A stretch of 64,000 nt of DNA, taken from NCBI GenBank assembly GCA_032718475.1, contig JAUCBJ010008216.1, positions 16,086 through 80,085 on the forward strand. The letters are read 5' to 3'. This DNA is from Nemertoderma westbladi. Taxonomy: Eukaryota > Xenacoelomorpha > Nemertodermatida > Nemertodermatidae. Both the position numbers and the translations under genes were made by a program. Below are positions 1-9,779 of the stretch, piece by piece. Position 1 is the stretch's first letter, and every line of letters begins with the position of its first letter. Below the pieces are notes generated by a model. It searched no databases. It saw nothing but the letters and a program-made list of their open reading frames with translations, and was not told the DNA's origin.

Positions 1-1468
1 TCATAGTAGACATGTACCGTACAACAAGAGTCCCACAAGAAATGAAAACAAATAAGTTGGTGCCAGTTCTCAAGAAGGGCAACCTAACACTCTATGGTTC
101 TTTTCGGGCAATCTCTTTGATCTCGATTGCTGCAAAGCTATACAATAGGATTCTATTAAATCGCATCAGGGATCCCATTGAGAGACTGCACCGTGGAAAT
201 CAGAATGGGTTCCGTAAAGGTCGTGGGACCATGGAGCCTATTTTGGCACTTAGAAGGATAATTGAAGAATTATCAAAAAAGAAAGACAGGCATCTGGCTG
301 TTATCTTTGTTGACTTCTTCAAGGCCTTTGATTCAGTCTCTCGCTCACGTATGTTCAGCATACTTTCATTATATGGGATTCCTGATGAAATTATTGCAGC
401 AATCAGATCAGTATACAATGGTTCGACAACATTTGTGTCTACTGTTGACGGTGACACAGAACCATTTGAAGTGTTATGGGGAGTCCTCCAAGGAGACACA
501 CTTGCACCATTCTTGTTCATTATTGTGGTTGACTATGTTCTACGCATGTCCTTAGATCATCATAATGATGATGGGGTGATGATAACTCCACCTACTGGCT
601 CCAGAAGTCGAGGAAATCCTGCCAAGTACCTAACTGATCTAGACTTTGCTGATGACTTAGGAGTACTCTCAGAATCATTAGAGGGAGCCCAACGGCTCCT
701 CAGCTCATTAGAACATGCTGCTTCTAGTGTTGGTCTTTTTATTAACTCCAGAAAGACCAAAATTCTGACAGTTAACTTTGAAAGTCCTCAGCAAGTCTCT
801 GATCGGATGAGCATAAGCTCAAAGGATGGTATGCTTGAGCATGTGGACGACTTCTGTTACCTGGGATCATGGATCCGGAAGTCAGGTGAGGACCTTCGAA
901 TACGTAAGGGAAAGGCATGGGCAGCCTTGAATAGGCTTTCCATGATTTGGAAGTCACCGAGAATTAATCGGAAACTTAAGGTCCGATTATTTAGAGCAGC
1001 AGTAGTTCCAGTACTCCTCTACGGGAGTCCAGGCTGGGCTCTAACTGCTGAGGACACCAAATCTCTGGATGGCACATTCACAAGAATGCTATGCCGGGTT
1101 CATTGTGTCAAGTACAATGCACACATCTCCAACCAGACACTATATAACATTGGAGGTGTCTCCTTGGTTCCCCCAAGCTTGACACTAGAACAAAATCGCC
1201 TCCGCTTTGCAGGACATTGCTTTCGCCGTGAGGACCAGCCAGTGCATAATCTTGTACTTTGGCAGCCTCATGGAGTGAATAAGCATGGTGGACAGCCCAT
1301 GACTTTCTTGAGACGCATCTTAAAGGACACTGGCCTTAAAGATGCGGATGATCTAGCAAAAGTCATGGGTGATAGGGAGTTGTGGCGGTGCAATTTTGTT
1401 GACAAGCCGTCACAGCATTCTTAAAAATGCAGCTGCAATGCAGCATGCCGATCCTAGTAGTAGTAGTA
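1..1468 (+). mobile_element. LINE-A copy 1 (3' part, cut by window edge)
   Basis: This is the 3' part of a non-LTR retrotransposon family (LINE-A) seen six times in this window. It aligns almost base for base with the full-length copy at 17744-21210, from inside the reverse transcriptase to the 3' tail. The tail is a short (TAG)n run at about 1455-1468, the same tail type as the other complete 3' ends. The left part lies outside the window. Confidence 0.93.
3..1424 (+). CDS. LINE-A reverse transcriptase, partial (C-terminal 470+ aa)
   Basis: An open frame encodes the reverse transcriptase from the finger region to the C-terminal end, and it is open back to the window edge. Visible motifs are the GFRKGRGT region near residue 70, VDFFKAFDSV (first catalytic Asp) near 100, LQGDTLAPFLF, and LDFADDLGVLS holding the catalytic FADD pair near 215. 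The tail carries the family's LRFAGHCFRRED segment. The ORF ends in TAA at the same site as the full-length copy. A few substitutions against the other copies (for example Pro to Leu in VPVLKKG, Arg to Cys in RMLCRVH) suggest it is no longer under selection. In a living element this protein would copy RNA at a nicked target. Clade is unresolved; it looks RTE-like. Confidence 0.9.
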   Translation: MVDMYRTTRVPQEMKTNKLVPVLKKGNLTLYGSFRAISLISIAAKLYNRILLNRIRDPIERLHRGNQNGFRKGRGTMEPILALRRIIEELSKKKDRHLAVIFVDFFKAFDSVSRSRMFSILSLYGIPDEIIAAIRSVYNGSTTFVSTVDGDTEPFEVLWGVLQGDTLAPFLFIIVVDYVLRMSLDHHNDDGVMITPPTGSRSRGNPAKYLTDLDFADDLGVLSESLEGAQRLLSSLEHAASSVGLFINSRKTKILTVNFESPQQVSDRMSISSKDGMLEHVDDFCYLGSWIRKSGEDLRIRKGKAWAALNRLSMIWKSPRINRKLKVRLFRAAVVPVLLYGSPGWALTAEDTKSLDGTFTRMLCRVHCVKYNAHISNQTLYNIGGVSLVPPSLTLEQNRLRFAGHCFRREDQPVHNLVLWQPHGVNKHGGQPMTFLRRILKDTGLKDADDLAKVMGDRELWRCNFVDKPSQHS

Positions 1469-1902
1469 ACATTCCGAGTTGCTATTAATTAAGCCTTCAC
1501 CAAGATATAACGCATTAATTCATTTTCAAGTTTACTGTTAATATTAATTCTTCCTTCATTGCTATTTTGTTTTTCGAATTTATTATTTATTAGGAATATT
1601 TAATATCATCAACCAACATTAAACTTGTATTCTTATCATTTCACCACATTATCGCTCCTATATGATTATTATTATTACTTATCGATCCTAACTCAGTTGT
1701 TGCATCCACCGTGTAATCTTTTTCCAACTTAATTACGATATCGCTCTGTTCTATCGTTAAACAAACTTGTTCTCCTTCCTCGTCAACCAACATCGTCGAC
1801 ATTGATCATCTTGTCATCCCAATATTATCTTTTCGTGAATAATAGCTGCTGCCGTAAGTAAAATATGTCTACTACTGTCTGACTTTACTACTGGTACTGC
1901 TC
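1469..1902. other. AT-rich gap, nothing recognised
   Basis: AT-rich non-coding DNA between LINE-A copy 1 and a SINE fragment. There is no long frame, RNA gene or clear repeat on either strand. Confidence 0.5.
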
Positions 1903-2046
1903 TGCCGGTAGCAAAAGCAAAAAGCAAACAGTCGGCCGTAGCCGGAGGCGACCCGAAGGCTCCTCTTTCGATAGCTGCTACCCGAGGGTAGGGGTGGGCG
2001 CTACTCCTATCCCAAGATTTACTCCCAGTTATTTAACTGGGAGTAA
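1903..2046 (-). mobile_element. SINE-A fragment (body only, lacks tRNA head)
   Basis: Read on the minus strand, this matches the body and tail of the complete tRNA-derived SINE at 61703-61934: the CCAGTTAAATAACTGGGAG palindromic stretch, the CCTACCCTCGGGTAGCAGC stretch and the CGGCCGACTGTTTGC end. The tRNA-like promoter half is absent, so this is a 5'-truncated copy. Confidence 0.8.
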
Positions 2047-2301
2047 ACTAATGTAGCAAACATTATGTAATTGATGTCTACCAATACCAGTATAGCACTA
2101 ATAATATAATAGGCCTACTTCTCCAGTTTTGCTAAATCGGTAAGCGGTAGCCCCATTATTGAATATTGTCAGACTGCTGTTTATAGGCCCAAGTGGTGGT
2201 AGCCTAAACCGCTATCGAACCATCTGACTAGTAGTACCTATACAAGGTACTGATACCTATATCAGTATATCGCTATAATCTTGCCTATCTGCTAGATAAT
2301 A

Positions 2302-2350
2302 CTGGAGAAGGGTCGAACTGTAATGCATTTACACTTCGACCCTTCTCCAG
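2302..2350. repeat. Perfect 16-bp inverted repeat at LINE-A 5' junction
   Basis: Arms at 2302-2317 and 2335-2350 are perfect reverse complements around a 17-base loop. The right arm and loop are genuine LINE-A sequence (compare about 18930-18957). The left arm is extra DNA present only at this truncated end. Confidence 0.9.
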
Positions 2351-4614
2351 TGATCACCGCCTTATTGTGGCCAAGGTAAGACTTAGTCTGCGTGCTAGCA
2401 GAACAACGAAATCTGCCTTGCCACGGCATGACTGGTCCTCTCTGTTGCAACAGCCAAGTGTGAGATCCAGCTTCACACTACAGCTAAGCAACAGGTATGA
2501 GGCTCTTGCCTCTGAGGCGGCAGATCACTGTGAGGGCTATACTGCCTTTACAGAAGCAGTTAAGTTAGCAGCTGCAGAAACAGTTCCTGTATACCCTCGA
2601 AACAGAAAAAGGGCCCCTTGGACTGACAACAAAATTCAGAAGTGCCGAAATGACCTTCATAAGGCGCAGAAAGAGTCCCGACTCAAACAGACTACAGCGG
2701 CCAAGAATGCAGTTAAAGCTGCATCTAGGTCCCTGAACAGGCAGTACTCTGTTAATCTACAGGAGCTAATAAACCAACAGGTTGATGCCATCAATGATGC
2801 TGACGACAGCAGGCAATCATCCCAGGCATGGAAATCGATCAATCTGCTTACTGGGCGGAAAAGCCAACCAACCACCAAGGTTAAGGCTGAATCACCAGCC
2901 GATCGCCTCAATGGTTGGAAAGCCCACTTTGAAAAGCTCCTCAATAATGACAGGGTATTGCCTGATAACTTTATAGAAGTAAAAGTGTCTGAGTCTGTAC
3001 TCCCAGATATTCCCATTGGCGATATCTCCTTTGCAGAAGTGAAGGCTGCTGCAAAGAGCATTAAGACCAATCGTGCCAGTGGAGTAGATGGTGTTCCCCC
3101 TGAGGTCTTTAAAATACCTGAGTGTTTAAAGCTCATCTATCCCATCATAGTAGATATGTACCGTACAACAAGAGTCCCACAAGAAATGAAAACAAATAAG
3201 TTGGTGCCAGTTCCCAAGAAGGGCAACCTAACACTCTATGGTTCTTTTCGGGGAATCTCATTGATCTCGATTGCTGCAAAACTATACAATAGAATTCTAT
3301 TAAATCGCATCAGGGATCCCATTGAGAGACTGCTACGTGGAAATCAGAATGGGTTCCGTAAAGGTCGTGGGACCATGGAGCCCATTTTGGCACTTAGAAG
3401 GATAATTGAAGAGTTATCAAAAAAGAAAGACAGGCATCTGGCTGTTATCTTTGTTGACTTCTTCAAGGCCTTTGATTCAGTCTCTCGCTCACGTATGTTC
3501 AGCATACTTTCATTATATGGGATTCCTGGTGAAATTATTGCAGCAATCAGATCAGTATACGATGGTTCGACAACATTTGTGTCTACTGTTGATGGTGACA
3601 CAGAACCATTTGAAGTGTTATGGGGCGTCCTCCAAGGAGACACACTTGCACCATTCTTGTTCATTATTGTGGTTGACTATGTTCTACGCATGTCCTTAGA
3701 TCATCATAATGATGATGGGGTGATGATAACTCCACCTACTGGCTCCAGAAGTCGAGGAAATCCTGCCAAGTACCTAACTGATCTAGACTTTGCTGATGAC
3801 TTAGGAGTACTCTCAGAATCATTAGAGGGAGCCCAGCGGCTCCTCAGCTCATTAGAACATGCTGCTTCTAGTGTTGGTCTTTTTATTAACTCCAGAAAGA
3901 CAAAAATTCTGACAGTTAACTTTGAAAGTCCTCAGCAAGTCTCTGATCGGATGAGCATAAGCTCAAAGGATGGTATGCTTGAGCATGTGGACGACTTCTG
4001 TTACCTGGGATCATGGATCCGGAAGTCAGGTGAGGACCTTCGAATACGTAAGGGAAAGGCATGGGCAGCCTTGAATAGGCTTTCCAGGATTTGGAAGTCA
4101 CCTAGAATTAATCGGAAACTTAAGGTCCGATTATTCAGAGCAGCAGTAGTTCCAGTACTCCTCTACGGGAGTCCATGCTGGGCTCTAACTGCTGAGGACA
4201 CCAAATCTCTGGATGGCACATTCACAAGAATGCTACGCCGGGTACATTGTGTCAAGTACAATGCACACATCTCCAACCAGACACTATATAACATTGGAGG
4301 TGTCTCATTGGTTCCCCCAAGCTTGACACTAGAACAAAATCGCCTCCGCTTTGCAGGACATTGCTTTCGCCGTGAGGACCAGCCAGTGCATAATCTTGTA
4401 CTTTGGCAGCCTCATGGAGTGAATAAGCATGGTGGACAGCCCATGACTTTCTTGAGACGCATCTTAAAGGACACTGGCCTTAAAGATGCGGATGATCTAG
4501 CAAATGTCATGGGTGATAGGGAGTTGTGGCGGTGCAATTTTGTTGACAAGCCGGCATAGCATTCTTAAAAATGCAGCTGCAATGCAGCATGCCGATCCTA
4601 GTCCTAGTAGTAGT
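2317..4614 (+). mobile_element. LINE-A copy 2 (5'-truncated)
   Basis: It is collinear with the full-length LINE-A from the last part of the endonuclease to the 3' end. It carries a 9-bp segment (GGCCAAGGT, near 2368-2380) that the full-length copy lacks. The tail is a short (TAG)n run after CCGATCCTAG. Confidence 0.93.
2367..4559 (+). CDS. LINE-A endonuclease-end/reverse transcriptase ORF, 730 aa, truncated
   Basis: A continuous 730-codon frame covers the linker after the endonuclease and the whole reverse transcriptase. Visible motifs are KTNRASGVDGVPPEVFK (about 232-248), FRGISLISIAAKLYNR (about 294), VDFFKAFD with catalytic Asp (about 355), and LDFADDLG with the catalytic pair (about 475). 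The frame is open upstream of the ATG, and the true protein would begin far upstream in the missing endonuclease. The stop is an early TAG in GCCGGCATAGC, where the full-length copy has CAC, so the last three residues are lost. Without an endonuclease this copy cannot move by itself. Confidence 0.88.
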   Translation: MAKVRLSLRASRTTKSALPRHDWSSLLQQPSVRSSFTLQLSNRYEALASEAADHCEGYTAFTEAVKLAAAETVPVYPRNRKRAPWTDNKIQKCRNDLHKAQKESRLKQTTAAKNAVKAASRSLNRQYSVNLQELINQQVDAINDADDSRQSSQAWKSINLLTGRKSQPTTKVKAESPADRLNGWKAHFEKLLNNDRVLPDNFIEVKVSESVLPDIPIGDISFAEVKAAAKSIKTNRASGVDGVPPEVFKIPECLKLIYPIIVDMYRTTRVPQEMKTNKLVPVPKKGNLTLYGSFRGISLISIAAKLYNRILLNRIRDPIERLLRGNQNGFRKGRGTMEPILALRRIIEELSKKKDRHLAVIFVDFFKAFDSVSRSRMFSILSLYGIPGEIIAAIRSVYDGSTTFVSTVDGDTEPFEVLWGVLQGDTLAPFLFIIVVDYVLRMSLDHHNDDGVMITPPTGSRSRGNPAKYLTDLDFADDLGVLSESLEGAQRLLSSLEHAASSVGLFINSRKTKILTVNFESPQQVSDRMSISSKDGMLEHVDDFCYLGSWIRKSGEDLRIRKGKAWAALNRLSRIWKSPRINRKLKVRLFRAAVVPVLLYGSPCWALTAEDTKSLDGTFTRMLRRVHCVKYNAHISNQTLYNIGGVSLVPPSLTLEQNRLRFAGHCFRREDQPVHNLVLWQPHGVNKHGGQPMTFLRRILKDTGLKDADDLANVMGDRELWRCNFVDKPA

Positions 4615-4762
4615 ATCACCCGACTGCCTGAGCAACTGAGTTTGGCCTAGTGCCGTAGTATTGGTAACTGATTCATACCTACAGTATTTTTAACAAAGAA
4701 TACAGTATATTTTATCTTTTTTTATTTTTACAAATAAACAATTTATTTTTTCTAGATTCTAG

Positions 4763-5382
4763 ATGCCAAGATCATCGAATATAGTCAACTGCCCAATCTG
4801 CGATAAAGAGATATGGAGCGATACATTATCCCACTACATTAAAATACATTTCAAGCAATATAATGGAGCGATACATTATCCCACTACATTAAAATACATT
4901 TCACGCAATATAGATGCGACTGCTGCCGGACATGATCCTCCGAGAAGAAGACGATGGTTAACCATCTGGCTTTATGCCACCATGGAGGGACCGCATTTAC
5001 TTTTGTAAATGAGCCAGCTGATTGCCATTGCGGAGATTTGTTCACCCTGTCTTGCTTCGCTGATCACAATTGCTATACCCATCTTTTTAGTTGGAAACGC
5101 AAACCTCCCTCTAACTCCCAATCATCCTCCACCAACTCTACCCCGGAACAAGTCGGCAGCGGCTCAAATAATGAGCCATCAATATCGCGAGGGTATAACA
5201 ATATATCCCCAAACAATCTGTTTCAACCTCCCACCAATGGAACCGCACACGGGCTTTTGTTTACATATATCCAAGAACTCTCAGAACCATTACTCGATGT
5301 TGAAATAACTTTAAACGAAAATTTTCAGCATATTCAAGAACACATTAGTAACCATTTAAATACTGTTATGGCATCTTTTTAA
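4763..5382 (+). pseudogene. C2H2-type zinc-finger ORF, broken
   Basis: The frame from 4763 starts MPRSSNIVNCPICDKE and contains one C2H2-like finger (CPIC, then His residues in LSHYIKIH). A 50-bp tandem duplication at 4815-4914 then shifts the frame. In the next frame (4954-5382, 142 codons) there are further Cys/His pairs: VNHLALCHH, and CHCGDLFTLSCFADH as a possible third finger. A Ser/Asn/Pro-rich linker and an amphipathic end (about EPLLDVEITLNENFQHIQEH) follow. One in-frame TGA also separates finger 1 from finger 2. The finger spacing recalls that of the ORF at 36272-37324. It lies 0.5 kb upstream of a Polinton-type polymerase fragment, so it may be a Polinton passenger gene. Function unknown. 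Confidence 0.5.
4815..4914 (+). repeat. 50-bp tandem duplication
   Basis: Two head-to-tail copies of a 50-base segment beginning GGAGCGATACATTATCCC, differing at very few bases. Since 50 is not a multiple of 3, the duplication breaks the zinc-finger frame. Confidence 0.9.
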
Positions 5383-5889
5383 AAGTCTAGCTAACTATTA
5401 ATATCGTAATGGAATGCGAAACCAGCGAAGGTTTTCAGATAGAGTCCTCTTGTTTTAAATCTAGCAGTGACAACAATCAAATTCTGAATAATAATGATTT
5501 TAATAACTGGTTTTCCCATGCTGTAAACCAAATCGATCAGTTGCTTAGCGTCTTTCTCTGCCTCGGCTTGGGTTGGAACATTATTTCTATTGAGCAAATA
5601 AGTATTGAGATTGCATGCTCCCAATGCAACCCCTATTTAAAGGGACACGGCTTTAATAATTATAAAATATTATAAATATATATATATTATATATTATATT
5701 ATATTATATTATATATACAGTAGTGGCCACGGTGAATTATAAAAAGATTGATAGGAAAAAAAATAATATTCGTAGAACATCAACATAATACTCCTTTCCT
5801 AAACATGTTTGATTTTTCTAATTTAACTTTTCCAGTAGCTGTATAAACATTTTATATTGGAGTAATACAGAAGAACTATCCATTCATAA
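5383..5889. other. Unassigned AT-rich stretch
   Basis: Holds an 88-codon + frame (5409-5675) and an overlapping 77-codon minus frame, neither recognised, and an AT-dinucleotide-rich run at about 5660-5715. It may be decayed element sequence between the zinc-finger ORF and the polymerase fragment. Confidence 0.4.
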
Positions 5890-6569
5890 TCAGCCAGTAG
5901 TACTCACTGCTCTGATAAAACTGTAATAAATTTATTATTTATCGAAGCCACAACCAAAAATCCCGCCCACTATGTAGCTATTACTAACATAGATAGACTA
6001 ATAAATACAAAAGCTACTTCTATGGGTAACAAGAAGCACTGTGAACGCTGTCTCAGAGCATTTTACAGTGACAACTCGTTAGAAGAACATCGCCAGCTTT
6101 GCTGTACAGGTAAACGGCAACTCGAGTATATGCCTGAAAATCTCTTGGTTAATACATTAAGACTCGCCCGAGTAAGACTCGATAAGACCCACCTTTCTGT
6201 ATATACGCTGACATTGAAACTATCCTCAAACCTACAAGCATTATTAAACTCCAGAAACATATAGCCAGTGCGGCAGCCTTTTACACAGTACCAAATCAGA
6301 AATTAAATAACCCCCCTAAAACAGATATTCAAATTTTCCGTGATGATGGCAGTAACCACGAAATGCATGACTTTCTAATCGCTCTGGAAAGTCATTATAG
6401 GGAGTTATTCGATTGGTTCATTTCTAGCACAAAGACACACGGCCCTATGCAACTCACTAGTAGCCAACAAACATACTTTAATAACACTACGCAATGCTAT
6501 GTTTGTCACTATAATTTAACCCCCAACTCTCACGAGAGTGAGGCATTCGTTGCCATATGCAACTGTTGA
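5890..6569 (+). pseudogene. Polinton/Maverick-type family-B DNA polymerase, N-terminal fragment
   Basis: The + frame from about 5890 reads INLLFIEAT, then HYVAITNIDRLIN, then a Cys/His cluster KHCERCLRAFYSDNSLEEH followed by YMPE. This is the order found before the exonuclease domain of protein-primed Polinton polymerases. Near 6190-6200 the frame shifts by one base. The next frame (frame of 6198) continues with IYADIETILKPTS, the exonuclease I motif with its Asp-Ile-Glu, then FYTVPNQ, then a late Cys pair in QCYVCHYNL, and stops at TGA 6567-6569. The polymerase palm is missing, so this is a dead N-terminal fragment. It is followed directly by BEL/Pao sequence. Confidence 0.68.
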
Positions 6570-6581
6570 GGGGAATTTTAG

Positions 6582-7489
6582 TCCACAAACAACTATGGTA
6601 GCCATGGAGGAAACAACACCCCTGATACGGGTATATGCCACCAAAACAATAAACCATCCGAGTCGGACCTGGATGATATACGTGAGGTGCTATGCAGAGA
6701 GCGTTATAATCCAAACTACAGGTGTCAGCTACATAGAAATAGGATGCATAAGACCATCGATTGCAACCAGTGGCAGGCATTGCTGAAAGAAGATTGATTA
6801 GCTTATACAGGGAGATTTGGATTATGTCACAGATGCGCGGTGGGAGGACATAGGAAGGATTGGTGTCGAGAACATCCATCGAGATACGCTGAGACCAACA
6901 AGACTGGAGGCCAAACAATGGCGACAAGTACGACTGGAAGATTTAAGAAGCGAGGAACAGTGTTACTGGGGGTGGGGCCAGTAAGGATAAAAGGAGAGAA
7001 CAGGCGATCTGTATCTACACTGATGTTGATTGACAGTGGGGCAGCATTTACGCTAATGGAAGAATGGGTGGCCGAGAGGTTGGGGATGAAGACTAGGCTG
7101 AGCAAGATGACCGTGACTACCATTTCCAGCAAGGACAAGGTCATGAAGATGAGAACGAGACAATGGTAGATAGCGGCAATTACACCAGAATGTAATTACG
7201 GAGCTACGATTGAGCCCAACCAGATAACGAAATCGATAAATATCAACGCCAGGCAGCCGACAAAAATCGAAACCGAACAGTATCGGTACTTGGATGACAT
7301 CGATTTTTCAACACCGAAATTGGACGTCCCGAAAGTGTCTCTCATTGTTGGCATGGACTGTCCGACGGCCCATGAGAGGCTACAGACCATCTTTGGCAAT
7401 AACAAGGAGCAAGACCCTGTGGCTATCCTGACGCGATTCGGATGGACACTTCTGGATGCATGCTGTCTTGTACCATTGGGGAGATAGAG
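6582..7489 (+). pseudogene. BEL/Pao-type LTR retrotransposon gag-protease fragment
   Basis: One frame runs through with only two stops, TGA at 6795-6797 and TAG at 7167-7169. It begins with a Cys/His region (YRCQLHRNRMHKTIDC) and a clear CCHC knuckle CHRCAVGGHRKDWC (C-x2-C-x4-H-x4-C) at about 6822-6865. Next come the aspartic protease motif LMLIDSGAAFTLM with catalytic Asp-Ser-Gly at about 7030, and the late protease-end motifs SLIVGMDCP and ILTRFGWTL typical of BEL/Pao. A TAG stands at 7487. The reverse transcriptase that should follow is absent. In an active element these parts would package the RNA and cut the polyprotein; here the ORF is broken. Confidence 0.72.
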
Positions 7490-7665
7490 CTGGAGTCGAA
7501 GACGGGCGATGGGGAGATCCCATATGAGAAGCGGCCTGGGGAAGGATATCAGGAGTCAGACGAGAAGCAACAGCAAGGGAGTGGGCGGAAGCAAATGGGC
7601 TCAACCCAGAGGACCAAGAGGCGATGGGATGGAACATAGATGTTCCTGGCGAGTATCAGTATAAT

Positions 7666-7797
7666 GATGGGGAAGAGCGGACGGCGAGATATCCAGAGAG
7701 ATGTCCAGAAGAGACGCTGGTCTGGTACAAGGATGGGGAAGATTGGACGGCGAGATATCCAGAGAGATATATGGAAGAGATGCCGATCCAAATAAGG
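7666..7797 (+). repeat. 66-bp tandem duplication
   Basis: Two adjacent copies (7666-7731, 7732-7797) share the start GATGGGGAAGA and the stretch GGACGGCGAGATATCC. The second halves are diverged. Confidence 0.8.
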
Positions 7798-7884
7798 AGT
7801 ATAAAGATACCCCTGGTATTGAATAAGAAGACAAGGTGGGAAGGGAGAGGATGTAAGAAGGTTAATCCAAAGGGATAGGAGCCG

Positions 7885-8133
7885 ATGATGAAAGGTGATG
7901 AAGGGAATTGGGAAATTAGAGGAGATGTGTTGTACACGGGGCTGGCAGAGTGCGAGGGGGCATTAAATGTTAAACCATTTTGCGTACCGAATGATGACCA
8001 CAGGTCATCAGGGGCTTTAGTGCCGGCGCACATATTGAGGGGGAGGCCAGCAGAGGCAGCATGTACCAGTGAGGATGAGATGAAGGGTGGCATTTTGCCA
8101 CCAGGGGACGATGAGAGGAGTTCTGTGAGGTGA
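7885..8133 (+). pseudogene. BEL/Pao integrase C-terminal remnant
   Basis: An 82-codon frame contains LAECEGALNVKPF, then a DDHRSSGALVPAHILRGRP segment. This is the order (LAE-x-E-x-x-LN-x-RP ... DD ... L-x-P-x-H-x-L-x-GRP) seen at the end of BEL/Pao integrases. It carries on from the gag-protease fragment with the middle of the element missing or scrambled (7490-7884). It is too short and degraded to be functional. Confidence 0.6.
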
Positions 8134-8373
8134 CGGAAAGATCCGATCTTAGGGTGGAGGAGAAGGGAAGGTCAGATCCGAGGGAGTTAGGATTGACAAG
8201 GAGAGTGGGGCGAAGAATAAGAGGATCTACAGGGGGGCAATGGGAGAGTTGCCTGCTGGATAAATCGCCCTAGGTTGATGAGTCGTCCATTAAATTGGAC
8301 TGAGGGGGGTGGGAATAAGGGCAATACACCCTTCCCACAAAAATAAAATAAAAATAATAAAATAAAAACAATA
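8134..8373. other. Probable BEL/Pao 3' remnant
   Basis: Purine-rich DNA with a GAGGGGGGTGGGAATA tract at about 8303-8318 that could be an old polypurine tract, followed by an A-rich stretch. No LTR pair was found. Confidence 0.3.
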
Positions 8374-8526
8374 CTTACGCCGGCTCAATGGGACCAATAC
8401 TTACGCCGGGTCAATGGGACCAATAATTATGCTGGGTCAATGGGACCAATACTTACGCTGGGTCAATGGGACCAATACTTACACCAGGTCAATGGGACCA
8501 ATACTTACGCCGGGTCAATGGGACCA
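8374..8526 (+). repeat. 26-bp tandem repeat, about 5.9 copies
   Basis: The unit is ACTTACGCCGGGTCAATGGG plus ACCAAT. Six head-to-tail units can be read with one to four changes each, and the last is cut at GGGACCA. Confidence 0.95.
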
Positions 8527-9779
8527 TGTATAGTCTAGCTAGAGTCATGATTAAGGGTTATTATGGACTAATTGACTGAAACACGATGAGACAAAGGGCT
8601 CACTTACCATACATACAGCGTGGAGCGTGCGTATTCTGTGTGAAATCCGACGGGAATGCAGAGAGTGGGAATGAAACAGGGTTGAGTATGAGAGGAGGAT
8701 GGGGAGGAGGTGCTAGAATTTGGGAGAAAGGTAAGAGGTGCGTGATCCAAGTGTGGGGGGGGGGCGAGCAGAGTGGAGGATGAGTCCTATGGGACTAGTG
8801 ATGTGAGTAGGAGGTGAGGAGGTTGGACGATGGTGTCCAGGGAAGAAAATTGAGTGAGGAGAAAGGGCAATCGTCTAGACAGAGACGCCAGATGCCTTGG
8901 TACAGCTTAGCTCGCGGATCTGCCAACGGATGGGTAGTGAGAACAGACCCAGAAGGGCCAGCCTGGAAAGCTGGCCCCAAGAAAATAATTCCACCCCACA
9001 TCCAATACTAGATTGGATTCCAGTGGAATTTTAGCGCACTAGAGGTTGATGCTATCTTCTCACTGGGAAGATAGCATGGCATGGGGGGGGAGTGGTAGTG
9101 GATCCAATTTGCTGCACTACCTAGCGGAAAATGGGGAAAGTGGCGACTTACCAATTACGGTTTGCTAGAGGCGACATTACAAATATAATGTCACCTACCA
9201 ACACACAGGGCAACACATATTGCCAATTGGTTAGGGAGAGATCACAGATTACAAGCCATCTCGGGGGGGGGGGGGAAAGAAAGCTAGCATGTGGATACAG
9301 AAATTAGGGATTGCCAGCGGGGAGAAATAGATTAGCCAATGGTGGGGCAGTTTACCATCTGATTAATGTGCATTCATTGGCCAGGCCAAGCTGTAGATAG
9401 CAATATTACATGTGTAGTAATTATATATAACCATTACCCATTAATTGTGCACTTTATACAGTGTTTTCAAACGTCCTCATCACCTACCGCTTTGTACTTG
9501 TACTGTATTACTGGTATCTATATTAATCAGAGATTAACGACTTTAACACCAAAACTATATTATTATACCGGCCTTCGGCCTTCAGTCATTCAGCCTTCAG
9601 CCACAGTAAGTGGACGCGGCTTCGCGTATCAAACCATGTCAAAACCTGGTCGGGATTCCCTTGCCAACTCGGGGATCCCGTCACATCCATTGTAGGAATT
9701 CATGGCAGAGAGAATGTTTTTTTAGATCGAAAGTTATGGTTTCCACACATTTGTTTTCTTTTGTATGAGCAAGATCGTC
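8527..9779. other. Non-coding stretch, G-rich in part
   Basis: No recognisable gene. The short frames show no family. Contains G runs at about 8756-8766, 9084-9092 and a run of 13 G at 9263-9275. A short GC-rich palindromic patch (CCGGCCTTCGGCC) lies near 9570. Confidence 0.4.

Noticed and set aside
5409-5675. 88-codon + ORF and 77-codon opposite ORF
   Set aside because: Neither shows motifs or similarity I recognise; length is within chance for AT-rich DNA with few stops here.
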